Assembly (NCBI GenBank): GCA_028877215.1
Contig: JAPPFJ010000033.1
Span: forward strand, 62,001-126,000
Direction: 5' to 3'
Source: Gemmatimonadota bacterium
GTDB taxonomy: Bacteria; Latescibacterota; UBA2968; GCA-2709665
DNA length: 64,000 nucleotides
The notes beneath the pieces are model-generated. The model was not told the DNA's origin. It made no database searches and worked only from the letters and a program-made list of their open reading frames with translations. Positions 19,425 to 28,034 of the stretch are shown piece after piece; positions within the stretch are counted from its first letter, which is position 1, and every line of letters begins with the position of its first letter. The translations under genes and the position numbers were made by a program.

Positions 19425-21389
19425 CTATTCAATCCACGGGTGAATACTGTGTCCGGCTCCCGGGAACATGAACATATCCACGAGGAACGCCCCCGTTATC
19501 CCCAGAACGTGCCCCACAAGCAGGCCGAGGAAGAACGGCTGCGCCTGCCGAAAGAGCGAATTTCCGCCAACCCGCAGGATAACCGTCTTGCACGACCACG
19601 CCAGGAACAGCGTCAGCGCAAAATTCCGTACCAGGTCCGTGCCCATGATGGCGAACCCCACCGGGTGGATCGGCCACCAGGGAAACCGGTAGCGGAGGAA
19701 CGTGAGCACGACCATAACGGCGGCGCCGATACCAAAGAACATGATCCGGTTCCAGTCGACGTCGAACGGCTCCTTGATCTTGCTCACCGTATCCGGAAAA
19801 TTGTGAACGCCACCGCAGATGAAGCCGTGTCCGAAATTCTCGGCACCGCGCGTGTAGCCGAGATAGAGCGTCCCGATGATCACGACCAGGGTCGTCGCCA
19901 GGAAAGACAGGCCCACGGCCCAGAACAGGCGCCTACCGCGATCCCGGACCTGTTCTCCCACCTTGGCCACGTGCGACATCTGCGAGGTCGAATTCGCGTG
20001 GATCGGATACGAAAACAGGAGCGTGGTGAGGCTGGACGGCGACACGGCTTTGGCCCCCAGCAGATAGACCGAAAAGCTCTGTGCCGTCATCGGCCCCTGC
20101 ACGTACAGGAGGCCCGATTCGGCAATAATCCGCGCAACGCCGATGTAGAGGACAAACAGCATTGCCACCAGCGGAATGGCCATCTGCAAGTCCATGCCCG
20201 CCCGGTTCAGCCACACGACCGTGAATATGAATCCCACAAGAATGCCGACGACCGCCGTGCGGTACGACAACATCTCACGCGAATCGTCCACAGAAGCGTC
20301 CGACCGCCAGGCCTTCATCACAACGTCTTTCAGGTGGCGCCTGGCCATCCACAGACCGAACAACACGAAGACGCAGAACGCGCCAAGGCCCTGCCAGCTC
20401 GATGCAGCGTCATAGGAACCGTACCTGTCGCCGCGCCCGCCGATGCTGTAGCCCAGCCTGTTGAAGATGCCGAATTCAAGCACGAACACCGCGAAGAAGA
20501 ACCACACGCTGAACAGAACGTCCAGATTCGCGAAATAGGAAAACGCGAACGTAAACGGATCGATATAGCTGAACATCGGAGGCATGTCCCGCCCGAAGAA
20601 GGCGTACACCCGCCCCCGAACCGGCATCTCGGGAAAGGCGGGGGAGATCCAGGGCAGCGCGTTCCAGAAAATGAAGACGAACGCGAACCCCGCCCCGAAC
20701 CAGAACAGTTTTCCGCGGGCGAATTGCGGCCACAAACCGCCGGTTTCGGACCCGGAGGCCATCTCCACGATGGGCTCCAGGACCGGATACCGCAGCCGCT
20801 CGTGTTCCACCCATTGTTTCCGGAGTATCACCGAAAGCGACGCCGCGGCGAATGCCAGCACGCAGAACAGAAGCACCCACCAGAACATGGGAACGACCCA
20901 AGCTCCCCATGGAATCGCGCCCTGGCCGCCCGGAAGGCCGTTGAACAGAAGCGTAACCGCGCCGTCCACGTCGAGGGGCGCGACCCACGAAGGCAGGTGC
21001 GGGTGAAGCAGGGCGCCCCACTGGTTTTCCGGAGTGGCCAGGTAGTACGGAATGGTTATAAAGGCATACAGCGCCGCGATGGGCGCGCCGCCCATCAGCC
21101 CCATCGCGAATATCGTCAGGATCTCCGCGAGACTCAGCCCGGCGGACCGGACAACCCGCCTCAGGAAGGGATTCAGGACGAACAGGACGAGGAGGATTGC
21201 GATAAACAGGGCCGGCGAAAGAAATCCGGCCGTCACGCCGGACGACCGGATCACCCTGCTGGAAAAAATACCCCAGCCTTGAATGAACAGGGCCACGCCA
21301 AGCCCGATGGCGACCGCCCGCATGGTTACGCCGCGTCGTTCCAGGCCTGACGCCGCTTCAGGAATCGAATCCGGTTGCGCTTGCTGCAT
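19425..21389 (-). CDS. Polytopic membrane protein, DUF6784/DUF6785-like (copy 2)
   Basis: The 654-residue protein is a paralogue of 12698-14665, sharing LATPENQWG, the IPWG.W.VPMFWW block, RYRFPWWPIHPVG and a C-terminal FPGAGHSIHPW. About a dozen membrane segments are visible. GGAGTAGGAT precedes the ATG at 21389. The two copies bracket the M28/FtsX fusion, which suggests a three-gene transport or export unit. The copies are clearly diverged, so the duplication is old or they carry different ligands. Function is inferred only. Confidence 0.8.
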   Translation of the reverse strand: MQQAQPDSIPEAASGLERRGVTMRAVAIGLGVALFIQGWGIFSSRVIRSSGVTAGFLSPALFIAILLVLFVLNPFLRRVVRSAGLSLAEILTIFAMGLMGGAPIAALYAFITIPYYLATPENQWGALLHPHLPSWVAPLDVDGAVTLLFNGLPGGQGAIPWGAWVVPMFWWVLLFCVLAFAAASLSVILRKQWVEHERLRYPVLEPIVEMASGSETGGLWPQFARGKLFWFGAGFAFVFIFWNALPWISPAFPEMPVRGRVYAFFGRDMPPMFSYIDPFTFAFSYFANLDVLFSVWFFFAVFVLEFGIFNRLGYSIGGRGDRYGSYDAASSWQGLGAFCVFVLFGLWMARRHLKDVVMKAWRSDASVDDSREMLSYRTAVVGILVGFIFTVVWLNRAGMDLQMAIPLVAMLFVLYIGVARIIAESGLLYVQGPMTAQSFSVYLLGAKAVSPSSLTTLLFSYPIHANSTSQMSHVAKVGEQVRDRGRRLFWAVGLSFLATTLVVIIGTLYLGYTRGAENFGHGFICGGVHNFPDTVSKIKEPFDVDWNRIMFFGIGAAVMVVLTFLRYRFPWWPIHPVGFAIMGTDLVRNFALTLFLAWSCKTVILRVGGNSLFRQAQPFFLGLLVGHVLGITGAFLVDMFMFPGAGHSIHPWIE

Positions 21390-21609
21390 ATCCTACTCCA
21401 GGTCTAAGGACACCGAATATGGATTGGGTGGTCACGCGTCCCGGCCGCCGGACGGCCTGCCGTCCCACCTGCTACGGAAGACGTGAAACCACGACGCGCA
21501 TAATATGGAAATATCTTGATTTTTCAAGGAAAAAGACCTCTACATTCGAACTCCGGGCCGTGTCATCGAGCCCTGCGGCCGCATACTCCCATCGGGCACT
21601 GAACGGTTT

Positions 21610-24600
21610 TCAGCCTCGCCGCGCAGGCCATTCGCTGCCGGAATTCGGAATCGAAATCCGATCGCCCGGTTTGAAGTCAAGGATTTCAAACCGGCTGCCC
21701 GGCCGGAGCCCTGCCACGGATTCGAGGCGGATCTTCTTAAACGCCAGCAGTTCGACGATCCGGGACGCGAAGGAGCCGTCCTCCGTACGCAGCAGCTTTC
21801 CCCTGTATTCGCCCTTGTCCCCGCTGTTGTTGAAGCCCCAGGCAAAAGCGAGCGGTACGTTGCAGAACAGAACGTCCGGGGGCTCGACTGAGGCAATCGT
21901 CCCTCTCGCAAGCCGGGGATCGCCGTGCTGCAGGAGGAGGCGGGCGTTATTCCCGTCCTCCGCGGCGACAACCCGATATGCGGAGCTGTGAGAGTACGGC
22001 GTTTCCGTTTCGCCTGATTTCACCCGGCAGAGGCGTCCCTCCAAGTCCATTCCGTCAGGGAGACACCGGTCGATCGTCACGGATTCTCCGTCGGCGTCCA
22101 GCTCCACGATCCGTGCGTCGAAACCATTCTGCGAGAGCCGCGTTTCGGCGTCGCCATACCGGAGGCGCGTCCCTTCCACAAGGTGAAGCGCCACCTCTCC
22201 ATCCCGTTCGCGAATGACTCCGAACCGTCCGTCGAGCGCGATCGGTACCTCATCGCCATCCCGGACTTCCATTCTGCCGCGCCTCGAAAACAGGTGCGTG
22301 TCCCGCCGGCCGTCCGCCAGTTCCACCCGCACGGCGGCGTTCCCTGCTTCCTCCTCCCGCGTAAGCACCCTTACGCCAGTCACGTTGCGCGAACCGGAAA
22401 ACGCTTCAAATACACTGACGAATATACTCTTCAGATCCTCGCCTTCCCTCCGGAAGATCAGACGACGGATCTGCTGGTCACCTCGCAGATCGGGACCCTT
22501 CGCAGCGACCAGGGTCGCCGAGGGGTCGGCGGGTAACAAGACTCCGTATTGAGTGTCACGCACGTCTCCAAATCGCCAGTGTGCGTATGCGTCGCGATCA
22601 AGCGGGGCGGTTCTGACGTCGTGAACGAACGCGTACCCGTTTCCAGGAGGCGGCAGCCATCCGTAGGGCAACGGGCTTCCGTCCGGCGCGGCCACACCCT
22701 GAATGCGATCGTTCGGCCCGATCCGTTCCCCCCAGCTATTACCAGGCGCGTTCGCCTCTTCGGAACCGTCCGCGGTCCCCAGCGCCGCCAGTGTCCAGAC
22801 CCCGGGGCGCGCCTCCGGAGACACACCCTCCAGCGAATAAGACCCCGAGTCCGCTTCGAAGAACCTGGGCCCGTTCATCGCGTAGTCGTGAATCCGGCCT
22901 CCGGCCACAATAAAAAGGTCAAGCGTATAGGACGTGTCCTCGTCAACGTCGCAGAAGATCAGCGCGCGGCGGTACTCGGTCGCGCCCTGGTGGATCCGCG
23001 ACAATGGCGCGGAATATTCCGCGACCTTGACATCGCCCAGGTCCTCGAAGGCGACCAGGTCCGCGCTCGGCACGAATTCGTAGCCCTGAGACGTGGGAAT
23101 GTCCTCGTCCACGGTCACCATCGCGTGGGAGATCGCCCGCATGCCCCATCCCTTGTGCACGTGTGAGCCGGCCAGCGCGTAACCCACGTCTTCGATGACC
23201 GTCCGGCCCTTGTCATACAGAAAAACCGCCAACTGGTCGTCCTGAGACAGCAGATTCGCGCCACCGCGCACAACCAGCGCCCGAGACCGGTCGCCCGTCC
23301 CGCTTCGCAGGACCACGACGCCCTTGTGGCCGGCGAACGAAGAGGCGGATTGTGGCTCGGCCCGATCTTCTCCGGCAGGTCCGGGTTCCGAATTGAACAG
23401 CGCCCACGTGCCGTTGCGGACGTTTTCCGCAGCACCATCCGACAGATCCAGCATCAGTTCCCTCGCCCTCAACCTTGTCTGCGCGTCGTCGCTCCTGACG
23501 TAGAGTCGCTCCAGTAGTGACCAGTGAGTGGGCATCACCTGGCGTTCCGACGGCGGCCGGTAACCGGGGAGCGCGTTCGTATTTCCATAAGAGGGGATGC
23601 GCCCGCACGCCCGGGTCAGCTCCGGGTATTCCAGGCACAAACGGACGAGGCGGGGGTGATCGAATGCGTTCTTCATCCCCACCAGCACATCGGCCTCAGG
23701 GAAATCTTCACCTGAGGGGTACTTGCCGGGAGCGTAGTGGTACAGCAATTCCGCTACGTCCTGCATCAGCGTACCGGAGAAATACGCGTACATCTCGGAG
23801 TTCTCGTAGTACCCCCCGTCCCTGCCGACCACATTATCCAGAAAGGCCCGGGAAGCGCTGCCCGCCCAGGTGATGAAATCGGGTCTGTCCGTCGCCAGTC
23901 CAATGGACAGCAGCGCCCGGAACCCGTCCAGTTCGTGATTCTGAAAATGCGTGAGATTCCCTCCGCGCAGATTGTACCCGCCACCTTCGGTCATCACGTA
24001 ATCTTCCAGCATGCCCTCGGCGATATTCCCCCGGATGCTGATGCGCCCGTCCCCCCGCGTGGGCGAATCCTCGTCCATTGCGGGCAGCCCGGAGATCAGG
24101 TCGTACGCCTGCATGTCCACGAAGCGCTGCCGGTTGACGTGGCACGTCTCGGCGTGCATGCGGCCCATCTCCCGCTCCTGGCCCTCGGGAATGTCCAATG
24201 GACCGATTGTCGTGGGCGCCAGTGTGGCCAACGCATCGTAAATCAACAGCGCCTTTTCGCCGAACCGGGTTTCGCCGGTAATCGCGTAGGCGAGGGCAAG
24301 ATTCAGCAGCGCGTTGTCCGTGGGGCCGCCGGACCCGTACGAATAGGTGCTGAGCATACTGACGATAAAGCTGTTCCACACGGGCACCGGCGCGAACCAT
24401 TTCCCCTCGTGGTAAAAGCCGTGTCCTTCGTCGCGAAACGGAGATCCCTTCCGGTTCTCGGGATACGCTCGCCCGCACGCCTCGCAAAAGGACCGCCCGG
24501 GCTGTGACACGTCGCACCGCCAGGCCGCCTTGCAGCAAGGACTTCCGTTGCGCCCGCTGCAGAAAATCGACCCCCGTTCCGGTACCAGCGCGTGTATCTC

Positions 24601-24771
24601 CTCGTCGGACACCCGGACCCACTTCTCCGCAACCGCGCTGATTTGCGCCCACTCCTTCGCGGCCCACGGCTGGGTACGGATATTTTCCCGCGCACGTCGA
24701 ATCGCTTCCACCGTGTACCAGATGGACCGTCCCGGCCGCGGGACCGGCGCCTTCGGATCGATAGACAACAT
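21610..24771 (-). CDS. Heparinase II/III-like protein with N-terminal zinc ribbon
   Basis: The 1053-residue protein has a cysteine cluster at residues 71-99 (CSGRNGSPCC, then C86 and CEACG at 96-100). This matches the zinc-ribbon insert seen in many heparinase-like proteins of Planctomycetes. A helical barrel (~110-440) and a long beta-sandwich follow (LLSQDDQLAVFLYDKGRTVI near 510, HVHKGWGMRAISHAMVTVD). A ~300-residue extra beta region completes the protein. No signal peptide is seen. The start is the ATG at 24771, eight bases after GGAGG, rather than the overlapping GTG at 24780. It lies 44 bases downstream of the Gfo/Idh/MocA gene. A polysaccharide lyase role is inferred. Confidence 0.8.
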   Translation of the reverse strand: MLSIDPKAPVPRPGRSIWYTVEAIRRARENIRTQPWAAKEWAQISAVAEKWVRVSDEEIHALVPERGSIFCSGRNGSPCCKAAWRCDVSQPGRSFCEACGRAYPENRKGSPFRDEGHGFYHEGKWFAPVPVWNSFIVSMLSTYSYGSGGPTDNALLNLALAYAITGETRFGEKALLIYDALATLAPTTIGPLDIPEGQEREMGRMHAETCHVNRQRFVDMQAYDLISGLPAMDEDSPTRGDGRISIRGNIAEGMLEDYVMTEGGGYNLRGGNLTHFQNHELDGFRALLSIGLATDRPDFITWAGSASRAFLDNVVGRDGGYYENSEMYAYFSGTLMQDVAELLYHYAPGKYPSGEDFPEADVLVGMKNAFDHPRLVRLCLEYPELTRACGRIPSYGNTNALPGYRPPSERQVMPTHWSLLERLYVRSDDAQTRLRARELMLDLSDGAAENVRNGTWALFNSEPGPAGEDRAEPQSASSFAGHKGVVVLRSGTGDRSRALVVRGGANLLSQDDQLAVFLYDKGRTVIEDVGYALAGSHVHKGWGMRAISHAMVTVDEDIPTSQGYEFVPSADLVAFEDLGDVKVAEYSAPLSRIHQGATEYRRALIFCDVDEDTSYTLDLFIVAGGRIHDYAMNGPRFFEADSGSYSLEGVSPEARPGVWTLAALGTADGSEEANAPGNSWGERIGPNDRIQGVAAPDGSPLPYGWLPPPGNGYAFVHDVRTAPLDRDAYAHWRFGDVRDTQYGVLLPADPSATLVAAKGPDLRGDQQIRRLIFRREGEDLKSIFVSVFEAFSGSRNVTGVRVLTREEEAGNAAVRVELADGRRDTHLFSRRGRMEVRDGDEVPIALDGRFGVIRERDGEVALHLVEGTRLRYGDAETRLSQNGFDARIVELDADGESVTIDRCLPDGMDLEGRLCRVKSGETETPYSHSSAYRVVAAEDGNNARLLLQHGDPRLARGTIASVEPPDVLFCNVPLAFAWGFNNSGDKGEYRGKLLRTEDGSFASRIVELLAFKKIRLESVAGLRPGSRFEILDFKPGDRISIPNSGSEWPARRG

Positions 24772-24815
24772 TGGCGTCACCTCCGAGCGTATTTCGGCGA
24801 TGTCCCAAGGGTCAC

Positions 24816-25862
24816 TTACGCGTCGTGAATGGGTATTGCCTTGCCGGTATTGGCCGCTTCTCTCGCCGCAAGCGCGATTCTCATGGCGAGTTTGCCGTCT
24901 TCACCCGTTGTCAGCGGCGTTTTTCCCTCTCGCACGCACCCGATGAAATGCTCGACTTCGGCCAACAGCGTTCCCTGGATGCCCCGTTCTCCCATCGGCC
25001 ACGTAACCGAATCGGCCACCTGGTAGCCGGCATCCGTAAACACCTTCAGGGGCTGGGACATGAAGTCCACGTGCAGGACGCCCCGTTCTCCCAGAATCTC
25101 GATGTTCCGGTCCACTCCATGGGGATAAGTACCTGGGTATGCGAAGGTCTCGTAGAGCGTCGCGATGGACCCGTTGGGGAACCTGAACGTCATCACCGCA
25201 CAATCCGTGAAGTCCTGATCTTTAAGGATGAGCTGCCCCATTTCGGCGTACACACGCTCGGGAGGCCCGCCCATCAGCCAGCAGATCATGTCGATATTGT
25301 GCGGTCCGGCATAGTTCAGGACCCCGCCGGTCTCGTCGTCGTTCACCCATGCCCTGCCTCTCAGCACGGAAAGCGGATGGCATCTCCTGGCGAGCATCAT
25401 CCTCGGCGTGCCGATCTCGCCGGCATCGATCCGCCTTTTGGCTTCCATACACGGGTGGCTGTACCGCTCGGTGAACCCGACCATCAGGATCACGCCGTTC
25501 TCACGCGTTTCCCGGATCATCCCTTCCGCCTCATCGGGAGACCGGCACATGGGCTTCTCGCACAGCACGTGTTTTTTCGCACGGGCGGCCAGGACCGTGT
25601 GCTCACAGTGAAATTCATCCGGCGTGGCGACAATTACCGCCCGGATGTCCGGGTCTCCCAACATGGCGTGATAGTCCGCAGTCCATCCGGATACCCCGCA
25701 GGATTCCGCCGCCGCCCGGGCCGACTCCTCGTTCCGGGTGCAGAACATCCGCACCTCGGCGCCGGCGCAGGACCGGATGGCCAGGGCGAAATTCTGCCCC
25801 GCCTTCCCACCGCCGATGATTCCAATCCCGACGTCGTCATCTGGGATGTCAACTCCCTGCAT
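24816..25862 (-). CDS. Gfo/Idh/MocA-family oxidoreductase (copy 1)
   Basis: The 348-residue protein has an N-terminal Rossmann fold with the dinucleotide-binding GIIGGGKAGQNFA, then VIVATPDEFHCEHT and the family's CEKPM. The C-terminal alpha/beta domain follows (GPHNIDMICWLMGG). These enzymes use NAD(P) to oxidise or epimerise sugars, sugar acids and inositols. Being next to heparinase-like genes suggests a role on released (un)saturated uronates or derivatives. The ATG at 25862 follows GGAGGAG. That ribosome site lies inside the end of the upstream gene, whose stop is one base away, so the two are probably translationally coupled. Confidence 0.88.
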   Translation of the reverse strand: MQGVDIPDDDVGIGIIGGGKAGQNFALAIRSCAGAEVRMFCTRNEESARAAAESCGVSGWTADYHAMLGDPDIRAVIVATPDEFHCEHTVLAARAKKHVLCEKPMCRSPDEAEGMIRETRENGVILMVGFTERYSHPCMEAKRRIDAGEIGTPRMMLARRCHPLSVLRGRAWVNDDETGGVLNYAGPHNIDMICWLMGGPPERVYAEMGQLILKDQDFTDCAVMTFRFPNGSIATLYETFAYPGTYPHGVDRNIEILGERGVLHVDFMSQPLKVFTDAGYQVADSVTWPMGERGIQGTLLAEVEHFIGCVREGKTPLTTGEDGKLAMRIALAAREAANTGKAIPIHDA

Positions 25863-25863
25863 A

Positions 25864-27852
25864 TCACTCCTCCGCCGGTACAACGACCTTTATGGACAGG
25901 CTTTTCGAACCCTCCATGACCAGATCGACGTCCTTCTGCACGGAAGCGGTCGGGGGCGGGGCCGGTCGTGGAATGCCTCCCCCCCGGCCGGGCGGAGGGC
26001 CCTCATCTCCGGGCTCCTCAAGCGGCATTTGGAACGTCAACCGGGCTTTCAACACGATGTTTTCGTCCTTGCTGTTGACCCTCGCAAAGGCTTCTTCGAG
26101 CGTATCGTCGCCCGGGAAGCGACCGAAGAACGGTGGGATTCCGGCCTGCACGAGCGCCGCGGCCGAACCCGCCTCGAGCAGGTAGACCCCCGCGCGAAAC
26201 GAATCGGGAACGGCCAGCGCCAGTTCGATCTCCCGATCGATCCGACGTCCCACCCGCAACAAAGTGGTAACGTCCAGCGTGTCCCCGGGACTGATGACGG
26301 AGTCCGCGGACACTTCAAAGACTTTGGCGTAACGGGGTTCGTCAATTACTTCGACGTGTACGACGGCTTCCTTCACCTGCAATGCGTAGTCGTCCCTTGT
26401 CATCAGATCGAAGAGCGCGGAGGAAATATCGGATGACGCGTACCGGATCAACGAACCGAGCCGGCCTTCGGGCGAGGCGTGGAGTTGAGTGCGTGAGAGC
26501 GTTGAATCGGTAACGTCGAAGGAAACATCGGCCGTAACACGGATGCTGTGGTCCGGGTCCAGCTCGACACGGTTGACAAGGGGTCTGAAAAACGCGCCGA
26601 CAACAAGGTCAATGGACAGATCCAGACTCACGCCGACTGTGGGCATCGTATGCAGGAGCTCAACTTCTGCGCCCGAGGGAAACGAATACACGCTTCTGAT
26701 CGGCGCAAGCTCCGGCCCGTCGCCCAGTGTTCCCCGGACCGCGGGAATGCGGTCTTCGGTGAGGGTACCGCGCACGGTCGGGTTCAACGTTGCGAATTTG
26801 TACGGCGCCTGCAGATTTGAGATTTCTCCCAGCACAACCGCCTCAATGATTGGCAGCGAAACTGGACCGGCGTCATCCATGGAATGTCCGAATCCATAAA
26901 CCCGGTCGCCGTCCACGAAGGAGATGGTCCCGATGGCGCCGGCTGTCAATTCGCCCAGAAGTAGGCCTACCGCCAGCGGCCTGCCCGGTGCAAAGCTGGT
27001 CTGGCGCTGCGTGGTCAGACCGGCGGCGATCGCGTTGCTCAGCGGAGACGTACTCCCTTCCGGATGAAGCTGGATCCGATTGAGACCTGTACTGACGAGC
27101 GGAACGTCCAAAGGTACGATGCTGCTTCCGCCCCAGTTGGCCGCACGTTTGGCCAGTGGAATCGTTCCGCGTTCTCCGATGACCCATTCCATAGGCGTGG
27201 CGAAAAAGTAGTAGGGCGGGCTGTCCTGCGCGATGAAGCCGTAGGCGATCGCGCCCCAGGCGCCCTGCGGCGAAAAAATCGGGGAACCGCTCATGCCCTT
27301 GGCGATGCCTCCCAGGGCTACCAGCACGGAATCGGAGGCTTCCACCATATAAACCGGCATGGGCGGCAGGAAGTCGTCCACGACCTGGATGAACTTCATT
27401 TCCAGGTCGGCGAGTTTGCCGTTGGCGAATTCGGTCCGCATGAAGACACGTGTGCCTACAGGTGTGGTCCGGACCGAGTCGATCGGCACAATTCTGGAAA
27501 GATCCCAGGGCAGGAGCATCCCGAGAGAAAGGTCCTTCCCGTAGTGTTGCGAAAAGACCACAAAGTCCGAGAACCCGATTTCCCCGTCGCCATTCAGATC
27601 GAACCGGGCTTCGTACCCGTCGTCGCCTTCACTTCGTCCGAATTTCGCCGCGAACTGCGAAAAATCGCTGAAGCCAACCGTCCCGTCTCCGTCAAAATCC
27701 GGCAGGAATGTCGTGTCTTCATCGTAGGCATTGACGGTGTTCTCTTGTAATGTGGTCTGATCGGCATGCGCGTCCGAACCCGCTGCGACGAATGCCGTGC
27801 ATACCAGAAAAACAAACGTGACAATAAACAGAACGCTATTCTTTTCAGTCAT
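25864..27852 (-). CDS. SpoIVB/S55-like peptidase-domain protein with tandem EF-hand module
   Basis: The 662-residue secreted protein has a signal peptide at residues 1-30. A dockerin-like pair of calcium loops follows at 51-63 (DFDGDGTVGFSDF) and 84-97 (DLNGDGEIGFSDF). The S55-like domain has GIAKGMSGSPIF at residues 183-193, where Ser188 would be the nucleophile, and VYGFGHSMDDAGPV near 320, the GH-type motif of the family. SpoIVB itself is a sporulation signalling protease; this lineage has no sign of sporulation, so only the fold is transferred here. The C-terminal ~300 residues are beta-rich, and a low-complexity Gly/Pro stretch lies near 620. The ATG at 27852 has AAAGGA ten bases upstream. 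It is the first gene of the cluster. Confidence 0.75.
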   Translation of the reverse strand: MTEKNSVLFIVTFVFLVCTAFVAAGSDAHADQTTLQENTVNAYDEDTTFLPDFDGDGTVGFSDFSQFAAKFGRSEGDDGYEARFDLNGDGEIGFSDFVVFSQHYGKDLSLGMLLPWDLSRIVPIDSVRTTPVGTRVFMRTEFANGKLADLEMKFIQVVDDFLPPMPVYMVEASDSVLVALGGIAKGMSGSPIFSPQGAWGAIAYGFIAQDSPPYYFFATPMEWVIGERGTIPLAKRAANWGGSSIVPLDVPLVSTGLNRIQLHPEGSTSPLSNAIAAGLTTQRQTSFAPGRPLAVGLLLGELTAGAIGTISFVDGDRVYGFGHSMDDAGPVSLPIIEAVVLGEISNLQAPYKFATLNPTVRGTLTEDRIPAVRGTLGDGPELAPIRSVYSFPSGAEVELLHTMPTVGVSLDLSIDLVVGAFFRPLVNRVELDPDHSIRVTADVSFDVTDSTLSRTQLHASPEGRLGSLIRYASSDISSALFDLMTRDDYALQVKEAVVHVEVIDEPRYAKVFEVSADSVISPGDTLDVTTLLRVGRRIDREIELALAVPDSFRAGVYLLEAGSAAALVQAGIPPFFGRFPGDDTLEEAFARVNSKDENIVLKARLTFQMPLEEPGDEGPPPGRGGGIPRPAPPPTASVQKDVDLVMEGSKSLSIKVVVPAEE

Positions 27853-28034
27853 TTGGTACGATCCTTTCCACAAGCGTGTTGATCCCAATGTGGTAACATC
27901 AAGTGATGAGGAAACGTCTTGTCTGAAATTCGGATTGCTCCCGGCCCCAAACGGCTCTTTGGAAGACTACCGCGGAATTGGGGTCAATGCGTCATTTTAT
28001 CTCCTTTCCTTCTCTTCACGACAGATGGCAATTC

